Assembly (NCBI GenBank): GCA_019636285.1
Contig: JAHBXV010000021.1
Coordinates: 39,062 to 103,061, forward strand
Source: Planctomycetaceae bacterium
GTDB lineage: Bacteria; Planctomycetota; Planctomycetia; Planctomycetales; Planctomycetaceae
Length of the DNA: 64,000 bases
Direction: 5' to 3'
Shown: positions 16,823 to 24,812 of the stretch, piece by piece
How the letters are laid out: each line of letters begins with the position of its first letter
Numbering within the stretch: the first letter of the stretch is position 1
Made by a program: the position numbers and the translations under genes
The notes under the pieces: generated by a model
What the model saw: only the letters and a program-made list of their open reading frames with translations
The model's database searches: none
Told to the model about the DNA's origin: nothing

Positions 16823-17785
16823 TCAACCTCCGCAGCCACCACACCCACCGCCACAACCCCCTCCGCCCCCACAGCCGGTTCCGCAACTGGAGCTGAAACC
16901 CGCGCCACAGCCACCCCCGGACGAGGCGGCGGCGCGCTGGTACGCATCGTGCAAAGAGGCGAACGCCGTCCCCTGAAGAGCCACGACGCCAAATAATGCA
17001 CATCCCAGTAGAAAAGCAGGATCTGGGGCGGCGCCGATGGCGGTCGACCTGACAGCGGAACGGGAGTCGGCGAAGGCGGTTTCCCAGCGTTTCAACTGCA
17101 ACCGCCCGGCGGCGCTGAGACGTCGTCTGGCGGTGACGATCATGAGGACGATCACGCTGATCGCGGTGAGCGCGACGAGAAACCCGAGGTTCCAATGATC
17201 GGAGCGAATGGCGGCCGCGATTTTGTACCCGGCGAGGCCAATCAGCAGGAGACTTCCGACCACGCGCGCGGTTCGCGACACGGTGAGCGTTTCTTCGGAT
17301 GTTAACAGTCCCTCTTCACGAAGGGATGTCTCCAGATGCTGCATGTCCTCTCGCAAGGCCGTCTGAAAGTCTGAGCGAAAGACGACGGCTGGCTGGCGGG
17401 GTTTATGGCCAATGGTCTCCAGAAGTGTCGTCGCGACAGGATGAAGATCTGCGACGCCCTCGCCACTGCCGACGGTCCTCAGCACTTTTGATTTCAGCAG
17501 CCCCAGGGCCCGGGGTTCGTCCGCGATCGTCACGAGGCCGCGTTGCATCAGGTCAGCGACCGCTAATCGCGTGACGTCAGGAGGACCGCCGCGCAAAAAG
17601 GCGACTTCGTAGGGATCCGGAGGGCCGTCGATGACCGGCGGCTCAACGGGTGACGGCGGAACCAGCCAGCGGACCGCGAGGCCGGAGGCGACCAGAACCA
17701 TGACGGCGAAGCCGACATAGACGGCCAGGAAATCCGGGCCGCGCATCGTGGCGACGGGGTTGTCGAACAGCCAGTCCCAGGGCAT
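16823..17785 (-). CDS. TIGR04222-type membrane protein with Gly/Cys-rich C-terminal tail
   Basis: A 320-residue protein. A hydrophobic segment lies at about 20-42, followed by a soluble region starting with DPYEVAFLRGGPPDVTRLAVADLMQRGLV, the signature of the TIGR04222 family. Two further membrane spans lie at about 172-190 and 200-217. A short hydrophobic stretch at about 258-276 precedes the tail. The last 33 residues are almost only Gly, Ser and Cys, with Cys at 293, 301, 305, 311, 315 and 318. Such a tail next to a DUF692 enzyme is the expected layout for a membrane-attached substrate of cysteine modification, possibly for copper or other metal binding. The gene is first in the operon. One copy of a 25-bp dispersed repeat lies just upstream (17814-17837). 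Confidence 0.8.
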   Translation of the reverse strand: MPWDWLFDNPVATMRGPDFLAVYVGFAVMVLVASGLAVRWLVPPSPVEPPVIDGPPDPYEVAFLRGGPPDVTRLAVADLMQRGLVTIADEPRALGLLKSKVLRTVGSGEGVADLHPVATTLLETIGHKPRQPAVVFRSDFQTALREDMQHLETSLREEGLLTSEETLTVSRTARVVGSLLLIGLAGYKIAAAIRSDHWNLGFLVALTAISVIVLMIVTARRRLSAAGRLQLKRWETAFADSRSAVRSTAIGAAPDPAFLLGCALFGVVALQGTAFASLHDAYQRAAASSGGGCGAGFSSSCGTGCGGGGGCGGGCGGCGG

Positions 17786-17813
17786 GGCGATTTTCCCGGA
17801 ATGGACGAAGGAG

Positions 17814-17837
17814 AGCGCTCCCCGGTGGGTCGCGGCT
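17814..17837 (-). repeat. Short dispersed repeat (AGCCGCGACCC...GGGGAGCGCT), copy 1
   Basis: Written on the minus strand it reads AGCCGCGACCCACC then GGGGAGCGCT. It lies 28 bp upstream of the TIGR04222-type start. Eight copies occur in the window. Confidence 0.75.
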
Positions 17838-17985
17838 CATGGGCTTTTTATCAGTTGAGGGGCGCCGGGGAAACGTTTGTTCTTGGGCGGCGGTTCACCA
17901 TTTGGGCGTTGCGGTTGTCGAAACAGTCGGGTTTTTGTCGGATGGAGGTTCAGATTGACCACCCGATTCCCGACCGGCCCCGCGG

Positions 17986-18654
17986 ATGAATTACTTTTGC
18001 CACGCTCTGCCGCACCTCGACAACGCCTGGATAGTTGCCGGAACCGCGATTCCGGACTGGCTGTCTGTCGCGGATCGGCAGGTGCGGCTGCGTCCTCGTC
18101 AAGTTTCACCGTTCGCGGAGGCGGAGAACCCCATTATCCGGGATGTCGCCCGGGGCGTGCTGCAACACCTGCATGATGACGACTGGTTCCACCGGACGCG
18201 GGGCTTCGCGGAAGTCACGGCCCGCGTCGCTGTCGAGTTTCGCGAACTTCTGGCCGGTGGAGACGGTTTCCGTTGCGGGTTTCTGGGACACATCGCGACC
18301 GAAATGCTGCTCGACGCCGCGTTGATCGATGAGCATCCCGCTGAGTTCGCCCGGTATCTGGAAGTGATCGACCAGATCGAAGCGATGGCGGTTCAGGAGG
18401 CAGTCAATCAGATGGCCCGCCAGCCCACCTTGCGACTCGCCAGGCTGATCGAGCTGTTCCGCCGTGAGCGATTCCTGTGCGACTATGCGGATGATGAGCG
18501 TTTTCTATGGCGCTTGAATCACGTCCAGTCGCGGGTCAAACTACCCCTGCTTCCCCCCCAGGCCGTTGCCGTTATCACCTGGTCTCGCGAGTTCGTGCGT
18601 CAACGGCGGGGCGATCTGCTCCCCCAGTCGCTTTATGGCGGACGGGTGAGCTGA
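17986..18654 (+). CDS. Conserved hypothetical protein (hemolysin/ACP-phosphodiesterase-like opening)
   Basis: A 222-residue soluble, mostly helical protein of unknown function. The opening MNYFCHALPHLDNAWIVAGTAIPDWLSVADR and the later GFLGHIATEMLLDAALI are histidine- and aspartate-containing and look like a metal-dependent helical phosphohydrolase such as AcpH. I can see the pattern but not confirm the family. An RLIELFRRERFLCDYADDERFLWRLNHV segment follows. No signal peptide is present. It is followed 19 bp later by the sugar isomerase reading region and may be co-transcribed with it. ATG at 17986 is the only sensible start. Confidence 0.6.
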   Translation: MNYFCHALPHLDNAWIVAGTAIPDWLSVADRQVRLRPRQVSPFAEAENPIIRDVARGVLQHLHDDDWFHRTRGFAEVTARVAVEFRELLAGGDGFRCGFLGHIATEMLLDAALIDEHPAEFARYLEVIDQIEAMAVQEAVNQMARQPTLRLARLIELFRRERFLCDYADDERFLWRLNHVQSRVKLPLLPPQAVAVITWSREFVRQRRGDLLPQSLYGGRVS

Positions 18655-18700
18655 TCCGAAATTTCCAGTCCGAATGCCCGAGTCGCAACAAGGAACCATG

Positions 18701-19543
18701 ATGAAGTACGGGATCAACATGCTGCTGTGGACCTCGGACGTGACCGAGGAGCATTTCGGAATTCTCGAAGACCTCAAGCGCATGGGATACGACGGCGTCG
18801 AGCTCCCCGTGTTCGACATGGACGAGGCGCGGTTTGCCGCTGTCGGGAAGAAGCTGGCGGAACTCCAACTGGCGGCGACCGCCGTTACGATCTGCACGGA
18901 CACCGAAAATCCGATCTCTCCCGACGCGAGCATTCGCGCAGCGGGTCTGGCCCGGCTGAAAAAAGCGATCGACGTCTGTGCCGCCGCCGGGGCGACGCAC
19001 CTGTGCGGCCCCATCCACTCGGCGATTGGACAATTCAGCGGAGCGGGACCGACAGCCGACGAATGGAACTGGGGCAAGGAAACGCTCGCTAAAGCAGCCG
19101 ACTATGCCCAGGCCAACAAGGTGACGCTGGTTTGCGAGTACCTGAACCGGTTCGAGTGCTATTTCCTCACCTGTGCGGCCGACGACGCCCGGTTCTGTCG
19201 CGAAGTGAACCATCCGAACCTGAAGATGATGTACGACACGTTCCACGCCAACATCGAGGAGAAAGACCTGGCGGCCGCGATGAAGGGCTGCTGGGACCAG
19301 GTGGTCCACGTTCACATTTCCGAAAACGATCGCTCGACGCCGGGTGAAGGTCATGTCGACTGGGACACGACGTTCCGAATGCTCAAGGAACTCAAGTACG
19401 ACGGCTGGCTGATGGTCGAAGCATTCGGCCTGGCCCTGCCCGCCATCGCGGCCGCGACGAAGATCTGGCGGCGGATGTACACGACCGAACTCGAACTGGC
19501 CCAGAACGCGCTCAAGTTCATGAAGAGCCGCATGGCGAATTGA
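18701..19543 (+). CDS. Sugar phosphate isomerase/epimerase (AP endonuclease 2-like TIM barrel)
   Basis: About 280 residues from MKYGINMLLW. The Xyl-isomerase-like TIM barrel has the metal-binding residues expected for D-tagatose/D-allulose 3-epimerase relatives: Glu in VCEYLNRFE, Asp/His in MMYDTFHANIEE, His in VVHVHISEND, and Glu in WLMVEAFG. GEGHVDWDTTF near residue 215 is also typical of this family. The exact sugar is not deducible. AAGGA lies 5-6 bases upstream of the ATG pair at 18698/18701, which favours this start over an earlier ATG at 18674. A strong terminator follows. It probably forms a unit with the preceding hypothetical gene. Confidence 0.85.
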   Translation: MKYGINMLLWTSDVTEEHFGILEDLKRMGYDGVELPVFDMDEARFAAVGKKLAELQLAATAVTICTDTENPISPDASIRAAGLARLKKAIDVCAAAGATHLCGPIHSAIGQFSGAGPTADEWNWGKETLAKAADYAQANKVTLVCEYLNRFECYFLTCAADDARFCREVNHPNLKMMYDTFHANIEEKDLAAAMKGCWDQVVHVHISENDRSTPGEGHVDWDTTFRMLKELKYDGWLMVEAFGLALPAIAAATKIWRRMYTTELELAQNALKFMKSRMAN

Positions 19544-19574
19544 GACGCCGGGTCTGGGATTATCACAAAACGAC

Positions 19575-19610
19575 AACGCCCACGGATGGATGCCGTGGGC
19601 GTTATTGTTT
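19575..19610 (+). terminator. Rho-independent terminator after the isomerase gene
   Basis: Perfect 11-bp arms AACGCCCACGG/CCGTGGGCGTT with a seven-base loop are followed by ATTGTTT. The hairpin starts 31 bp after the stop. Confidence 0.8.
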
Positions 19611-19639
19611 GGAATCGATCGAGGAAATCGGAGAATCCC

Positions 19640-19713
19640 TGACACAACCGGTTGTGGTTGTCAAAAATCTTGAGAGCGCCGGGCAAACGCCTCGTTGCAC
19701 AGAGGTTGTGTCA
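19640..19713. repeat. ~74-bp intergenic element with terminal inverted repeats (copy 3)
   Basis: It begins TGACACAACC and ends GGTTGTGTCA, perfect 10-bp inverted ends. Compared with copies at 1862 and 8981, AAAA/TTTT in the ends has become ACAC/GTGT on both sides, keeping the ends complementary. Confidence 0.75.
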
Positions 19714-19727
19714 GAATCTTTAAAAGA

Positions 19728-19752
19728 AGCGCTCTCCGTTGGGTCGCGGCTA
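19728..19752 (-). repeat. Short dispersed repeat, copy 2
   Basis: On the minus strand it reads TAGCCGCGACCC then AACGGAGAGCGCT. It starts 14 bp after the inverted-repeat element, and the join AGAAGCGCT is also present after the copy at 49390-49462. Confidence 0.7.
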
Positions 19753-19768
19753 AGAAGGCGATCCGTCG

Positions 19769-20560
19769 TTAGCCGCGGATGGCGGTGTTGATGCCGTCCA
19801 TGATCCAGTGGTCGACGTCCCGCAGCATGCGGGCGACGGCCGATGTGCCCTTGGACTGGTAGGACCGCGTGGCGACCTGCAGCCCGGCACGGTAAAGCAG
19901 ACGGCCCTGTTCGATCAGACGGCCGATGCGAGATTCCGCCGGATTGGTCCAGGAGCACAGAACGCGACGGCCGTGCAGATGACGGAAGGCAGCCAGTGGG
20001 TGTGCCATATCAGGCGCATCACCGTCGAGGTTGGCGACGCCCGCGAAGAGATCGGGGCGGCGGAGAAACAATCGCAGTGCGGCCGTTCCGCCGGTCCCCT
20101 GCCCCACGAGGTACAGTCTATCAGGATGGACGTGGTACTCGCTTCGCAGCCGGGCAACCAGCGCCTGAATGTCTTCCACGACCGCGTTGGTGTCGTCGTC
20201 GTTCAGATTCCAGTCGTAGCCAGTCCCGGTCGCTCGCGGACCGCGCGGTGCCAGCCCGAGGTAGTTGCGTTCGCTGATGGCGGGCAACTGGTGAATGATG
20301 TCCTTCTCGTCCCGGTTGCGATCATGCAGCCAGATGACGAGCGGGTAGGCATACCGCTCCACGTATCCCTCCGGCAGGCAGAGCGCGTGCGGCGTGGTGG
20401 ACCCCACTCCCGGCGGACCCGCCAGGACTTCGTCGGCGGCGTCCGACGCATTCGGCCAGGGTTCGGGTTCCCACAGACAGTTGAGCGCCAGCCGTTCTGC
20501 CCAGGGGGACAGACCGGTCAGCGAATTTTCGTGTGGGCCACGACCAGCGTGTTCGTTCAT
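19769..20560 (-). CDS. Alpha/beta-hydrolase-fold protein lacking the nucleophile serine
   Basis: A 263-residue cytoplasmic protein resembling the phospholipase/carboxylesterase (dienelactone-hydrolase-like) group. LPEGYVERYAYPLVIWLHDRNRDEKD gives the oxyanion strand. LYLVGQGTGGTAALRLFLRRPDLFAGVANLDG is the nucleophile elbow. The elbow reads G-Q-G-T-G-G, where active relatives have G-x-S-x-G-G, so the catalytic serine is replaced by glycine. DVDHWIMDGIN near the end would carry the catalytic His. Either the protein is a non-catalytic derivative or it uses another mechanism. It follows the amidase gene by 14 bp on the same strand, indicating an operon. Confidence 0.72.
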   Translation of the reverse strand: MNEHAGRGPHENSLTGLSPWAERLALNCLWEPEPWPNASDAADEVLAGPPGVGSTTPHALCLPEGYVERYAYPLVIWLHDRNRDEKDIIHQLPAISERNYLGLAPRGPRATGTGYDWNLNDDDTNAVVEDIQALVARLRSEYHVHPDRLYLVGQGTGGTAALRLFLRRPDLFAGVANLDGDAPDMAHPLAAFRHLHGRRVLCSWTNPAESRIGRLIEQGRLLYRAGLQVATRSYQSKGTSAVARMLRDVDHWIMDGINTAIRG

Positions 20561-20574
20561 CGGAGGAATCCCGT

Positions 20575-21279
20575 TCAGCGATCGATCGCATCAAATGGAG
20601 TCGAGGAGAGCCGAACCGAAACGGCGGTCGGCAGGTCGTTCTGATGCAAAGCCAAGCGCTTGCGGACTTGTTGAAGCGGAAAGTTGCGGCCCGGACATTC
20701 CGTGGCCCTGACACTGCCGTGTCCGACAATCGACTCGCTGTCGATTGCATGTTTTCGTGCCAGATACGTGGTCAGACGCGCCAGCGATTCCAACTGCCGG
20801 GCGGATGGGGGAGCCTCCTGAAAGTTCCCGATCAGGCAGATCCCGATGCCGCGCTCGTTGTGATCGACGCTCCCCGCGTGCGCCCCTTGCAACTGGCCGC
20901 GCCAGCGGAATGTCGGTTCGACTTCGCCGTCGTCCATCCCGCTGCCGTTGCCGATCACGAAGTGATAACCAATCCCCAGCCACGGCTGACCAAACTGATC
21001 GCGATTCATCAGATGGGCCTGATGAATGCTTTCCACGCTCCCGTCCTTTGTCGCGGAGTGATGCAGGACGAGATACTGCCAGTCGCGCGGACGTTCAGCG
21101 GGTGCCCACGGATCGCGGACCGCGGGAGCGGACCGACGTGAGTCAGCCGCGCCTGGCCCTTTCGATTGAGCGGGTTCCGCTGCCATTACTTCGGCCCCTA
21201 GCAGTACCATTCCAGCAAACGCGCCACACAACTGGCGAAATCTGGACCGGCTTTCGGGAGTCGTAAACAGTGGCCTCAT
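20575..21279 (-). CDS. N-acetylmuramoyl-L-alanine amidase / peptidoglycan recognition protein family
   Basis: About 234 residues from ATG at 21277-21279. A basic N-terminus and hydrophobic segment (LCGAFAGMVLLGAEVMAAEP) form a signal peptide, followed by a Pro/Ser linker. The amidase_2/PGRP domain has the zinc-ligand pattern: YLVLHHSATKDGS with the first His, the central GIGYHFVIGNGSG, AHAGSVDHNERGIGICLIGNF, and GHGSVRATECPG with the Cys ligand, as in eukaryotic PGRPs and bacterial amidases. It would cut the amide bond between muramic acid and L-alanine in the periplasm. An upstream start giving 36 more residues (to 21387) is less likely because it buries the signal. The inactive-looking hydrolase gene follows. 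Confidence 0.85.
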   Translation of the reverse strand: MRPLFTTPESRSRFRQLCGAFAGMVLLGAEVMAAEPAQSKGPGAADSRRSAPAVRDPWAPAERPRDWQYLVLHHSATKDGSVESIHQAHLMNRDQFGQPWLGIGYHFVIGNGSGMDDGEVEPTFRWRGQLQGAHAGSVDHNERGIGICLIGNFQEAPPSARQLESLARLTTYLARKHAIDSESIVGHGSVRATECPGRNFPLQQVRKRLALHQNDLPTAVSVRLSSTPFDAIDR

Positions 21280-21868
21280 GGGCTCCGTCCTTCGAAATTG
21301 AACGGCCCGGTCCCCGAGCCGTGAACGGCGGCGGAGTTTAGGTCGGGTCGAAAAGTGTGTCAACGTAGGCTGATGATCCACAAGCACTTGGGGCGGGGGT
21401 TCGCGGTGGGATTGTCTCAGTCTGGTGAAGGCGAGAAGACTTTAACGGCAGTTTTTGCCCCCGGTTATTCTTCCCCGCTGACTCAGGCTGTGTAAACGGT
21501 TCATCAAGCGCGTTTTTGGCCCGATTTCCACAGAACCCGCGATTCCCCTCATGTTGCCAGTTCCCCGCCCTGACGGCCTGCAGCCTGTGACGATCGCCGA
21601 TTCGTCCGAACGTGAAATTCATGGGCTCGTGCGGCATACTGTCGCCGACTCGCGGGGCAACCCGTTCACCCAACGACAGTGGCGATCAACCAAGACCGTT
21701 CGGGCACCGGGCTTGGGTCGATGGCCCCATAACCTTTGAAGACAGACGACCGCGGACGATCGAGAGATAAGACTTCGAGCGGGGCGATCGGTTTCCCGGC
21801 ATCGGTGTTGGGCAGTCTTGTTCGTCGTGGCTCCCCCGAAAACGTCGCAGACCACGTAACGAGCATTC
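21280..21868. other. Intergenic region, no gene seen
   Basis: About 590 bp between the divergent amidase and RuBisCO-like genes. Short frames here lack codon bias or family resemblance. No tRNA, strong hairpin or known repeat copy was found. It should carry both promoters. Confidence 0.45.
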
Positions 21869-23458
21869 ATGGATCCGGTTGTCGCCCGCTATCGCATTCC
21901 CGCTTCCCGGACCGAAGCGGAACAGATTGGTCGTGACATCGCCCTGGAACAGACGGTGGAGATTCCAGCGGAACTCGCTGTACGGCTGGAGTTGTCGCAC
22001 AGCCGGGTCGGCACGGTCCGGGAAATCATCCCGGCTGCCGAGGCTGGTCCATCACCCTGCTGGGACATCGTCATCGACTTCCCGGCTGAGTTTGCCAGCG
22101 GGGGGCTCGGGCAGCTTTGCAATCTGCTGTTCGGCAACATCTCGCTGAAGCCCGAGATTCGTCTTTGCGAAGTGACGCTCCCGGAAGAAGTCCTCAAGCG
22201 ATATCCCGGTCCACAGGTCGGCATCGATGGTCTGCGCAACGAACTCGGTGTCTTTGGTCGGCCGCTTCTGGCAACGGCGCTCAAGCCGCGCGGCGCGACG
22301 GCAGCCGAGCTCGCTGGTTGGGCAGCCGACTTCGCCCGAGGAGGCGGCGACCTGGTCAAGGACGATCACAACCTGGTCGAAGCCGATAGCGACGCATTCC
22401 TGGACCGCGTGAAGAAGTGCTTGGATGCGCTGGCGGAAGTCGAACAAACCAGCGGCCGACGGACCGCCTATCTGCCGAATCTGGCCGGGCCTCCCGATCA
22501 GCTTGAATACCGTGTTGAAAAATGTCTGCGATGGGGCGTGACCGGCTTTCTCGTCGCTCCGATGCTGCTTGGGCTCGATGCCCTGGAACGGCTGACGCGG
22601 CAATACCCCGCCTTCTGGTGGGCACACCCAACCTTCGCCGGAGGGCACGTCTGCGGCGAACGTCACGGCATCGATCCGGGCTGGTTTCTCGGGACTCTGC
22701 CACGGCTGATCGGCTGCGACGGCACGATCTTTCCCAACCACGGCGGGAGATTCTCGTTCTCGGCCCACACGTGTCACTCGATCTCGCACCGTGCCCGCGA
22801 GCCGATGAGCCACCTCGCCCCCTGCTGGCCATCGCCCGCGGGAGGCATGTCGTTCGAACGCCTCCCGGCGATGGCCGGTGCCTATCAGCAGGATGCCATC
22901 TTCCTGATTGGCGGAGCCCTGCTGGGTGACCCCTCGGGACTGGAAGCCGCGACACGGCGCTATCGCGGGGCGCTGGACGAGCTGTTCCCAGAAAATCGCC
23001 AGCAGTCTTCTGCCCCGTTTCTGTCGGCTTGCGAGTTGCCGTCACGCGACGGTCGGCCGACACAGAATCCTGATGAATACCTGCCGTTTCTCGACGGTTT
23101 CCGCTGGGATGGTCGTCCGCCGACCGATTACAAGCTTTCCGAGGCACTGCCGTTTCAGGCGGTCAGCCGAACGGAGCTGATCGGCCGAAATGGGGAAGAA
23201 ACGGCCTTCGACTTGCGGTATTTCGAAATCGAGCCAGGCGGCTACTCGAGCCTGGAACGGCATCGTCACACGCACGTCATCATCGGAACGCGTGGCGAAG
23301 GCCGCCTGCTCGTGAACGAAGGCGAGCGAGCGATTCGCCCGTTTGACGTGGCCTACGTCCCTCCGCTGAAGGTCCATCAGTTGCGGAATGATGGGTTGCA
23401 GCCGTTCGGGTTCTTCTGCATTGTCGATCGCGATCGGGATCGGCCGCAGGCGCCGTGA
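21869..23458 (+). CDS. RuBisCO-like protein (form IV) fused to a C-terminal cupin domain
   Basis: A 529-residue fusion. Residues 1-375 match the RuBisCO large-subunit fold. They contain an N-domain ending EQTVE, K139 in ATALKPRG (equivalent of K175), and GGGDLVKDDHNL with K164, D165 and D166 (equivalents of the carbamate Lys and metal Asp). H167 replaces the usual Glu. AGGMSFERLPAM and LIGGALLGDPSG form the phosphate-binding end. The loop-6 lysine needed for carboxylation is not visible, so this is a RuBisCO-like protein, not a CO2-fixing enzyme. The K-D-D-H pattern recalls RLPs acting on sugar-acid phosphates. Residues about 435-522 form a cupin, with H465, H467, H469 and H503 as likely metal ligands. 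The pairing suggests a two-step or sensing role on one sugar substrate. Confidence 0.85.
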   Translation: MDPVVARYRIPASRTEAEQIGRDIALEQTVEIPAELAVRLELSHSRVGTVREIIPAAEAGPSPCWDIVIDFPAEFASGGLGQLCNLLFGNISLKPEIRLCEVTLPEEVLKRYPGPQVGIDGLRNELGVFGRPLLATALKPRGATAAELAGWAADFARGGGDLVKDDHNLVEADSDAFLDRVKKCLDALAEVEQTSGRRTAYLPNLAGPPDQLEYRVEKCLRWGVTGFLVAPMLLGLDALERLTRQYPAFWWAHPTFAGGHVCGERHGIDPGWFLGTLPRLIGCDGTIFPNHGGRFSFSAHTCHSISHRAREPMSHLAPCWPSPAGGMSFERLPAMAGAYQQDAIFLIGGALLGDPSGLEAATRRYRGALDELFPENRQQSSAPFLSACELPSRDGRPTQNPDEYLPFLDGFRWDGRPPTDYKLSEALPFQAVSRTELIGRNGEETAFDLRYFEIEPGGYSSLERHRHTHVIIGTRGEGRLLVNEGERAIRPFDVAYVPPLKVHQLRNDGLQPFGFFCIVDRDRDRPQAP

Positions 23459-23463
23459 AGAAG

Positions 23464-23488
23464 AGCGCTCCCCGGTGGGTCGCGGCTA
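23464..23488 (-). repeat. Short dispersed repeat, copy 3 (supplies a stop codon)
   Basis: On the minus strand the copy starts TAGCCGCGACCC, and its TAG (23486-23488) is the stop codon of the adjacent glycosyltransferase gene. It lies between two convergent genes. Confidence 0.75.
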
Positions 23489-24607
23489 TGGGGCGCGTAA
23501 TTCTTGGTAGAGGGTGGCGAAGCGGTTGACCATGTCGGGGATGGCGAAATGATCGCCCATGCGTTGCCGGGCCGCCGCCCCCAGGCGTGATGCGAGTTCC
23601 GGGTCATCCATCAGCACGCGCATCTGCTGCATGAGGCCGACCATGTCGCCGGGTGGCACCAGCAGTCCCGACTCGCCGTGAACGATCAGTTCGCGATTGG
23701 GGGGAATGTTGCTTGCGATGCAGGGGCAGCCGAGCGCCATCGATTCCATCAGGCTGTTGGACTGCCCTTCGAAGTCGCTGGGCAGGCAAACCGCTTGTAG
23801 CAGCGGCTGAATGTCGGCGACATCGCCGCGATGGCCCGCGAAGTGGACGTGCGACGCTACTTGGACAGCTTGCGCGAATTTCTCCAAGCGGGTTCGTTCG
23901 GGACCATCCCCCACGATCATCAGTCGCAGATTGGGGCGAATCTGACGCAGCGTTTCGACCGCGAAAATCAGATCGCGAACCCTCTTCTGCGGGGCCAGCC
24001 GCCCGATCGATCCGACAATCCACGCATCGTCCGGCCAATTGCACTCGGCGAGCAGACGTTGACGACGCTCGGTTAACTCTGTTGGTGTTGGAAGCTCCGG
24101 CAGCGCGACGCCGTTGGGAATCACGCGGAGTTTGTCCGAGGGGATGCCGACATCCTGATAAAACTGCCGGACGCTTTCCGAGTTGCCGACCAGGACATCG
24201 GTCTTGCTTGCCAGTCGACGATCGAGCCAGAGCTGCCAGCCGGCTTTCCAGGAATCGACGCAGCGTTCCGAAACCACAACGCTCGGGCGATTCCTGCGTC
24301 CAATGGCCAGCCGGCCGTAGGCGTTCGCCGCGAACAGCCAGGTGTGCAGCACATCGGGAGTGAGTTTCCGCAGCGATTTGCGGAGCTTCAAGAGACAGAA
24401 CGGATCGGCTTTGCCCCGTTTGCCGAGAATCGTCATCGGGATTCCGGCTTCGGCGAGTTGCTCCTCATAGGGTCCGCCGCGCGTCAGGCAGACAACATGA
24501 ACCTCGAATTCCTCGCGCGGCAAACCCGTCGCCAGCAGGGTGAACTGCTTCTCGGCTCCCGACCGGTCGAGCGTCGGGATCAGAAGTACGACACGGAGGG
24601 GAGACAA
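23486..24607 (-). CDS. Glycosyltransferase family 4 (GT-B fold)
   Basis: About 373 residues from a TTG start at 24605-24607. The protein starts SPLRVVLLIPTLDRSGAEKQ, the usual GT4 opening with the glycine-rich donor-side loop. Middle motifs are SIGRLAPQKRVRDLI and LMIVGDGPERTRLEKFA. The catalytic E-x7-E lies in FEGQSNSLMESMALGCPCIASN. It retains a nucleotide sugar transfer fold and is probably cytoplasmic, acting in envelope glycan or polysaccharide synthesis. TTG was chosen because AAAGGGA lies just upstream and conserved sequence begins immediately after it. An ATG reading 55 residues longer lacks any similarity. Its stop codon TAG is part of a dispersed repeat copy. Confidence 0.85.
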   Translation of the reverse strand: MSPLRVVLLIPTLDRSGAEKQFTLLATGLPREEFEVHVVCLTRGGPYEEQLAEAGIPMTILGKRGKADPFCLLKLRKSLRKLTPDVLHTWLFAANAYGRLAIGRRNRPSVVVSERCVDSWKAGWQLWLDRRLASKTDVLVGNSESVRQFYQDVGIPSDKLRVIPNGVALPELPTPTELTERRQRLLAECNWPDDAWIVGSIGRLAPQKRVRDLIFAVETLRQIRPNLRLMIVGDGPERTRLEKFAQAVQVASHVHFAGHRGDVADIQPLLQAVCLPSDFEGQSNSLMESMALGCPCIASNIPPNRELIVHGESGLLVPPGDMVGLMQQMRVLMDDPELASRLGAAARQRMGDHFAIPDMVNRFATLYQELRAP

Positions 24608-24613
24608 CAGCGA

Positions 24614-24620
24614 TCCCTTT
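24614..24620 (-). promoter_or_regulatory. Shine-Dalgarno site deciding the glycosyltransferase start
   Basis: AAAGGGA on the minus strand lies six bases before TTG 24605-24607. No comparable site precedes the upstream ATG candidate. Confidence 0.5.
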
Positions 24621-24812
24621 GGGGCGAATAGGCACGGTCGTCGCCGACCTGGCGATGGTCGGGCTGTCAGCGGGTGAGAATTGTCATTAAAGTTCTCGCG
24701 GCGGGCAAGGTTGTCCGCTTCGCCCCAAAGTTTTCCGAGCGATTCTGACAAACGAACGGCTTGGCATCTCAACCTTCAAATATTAACCCTCAACCATCGA
24801 CCCTCCCCCTCC

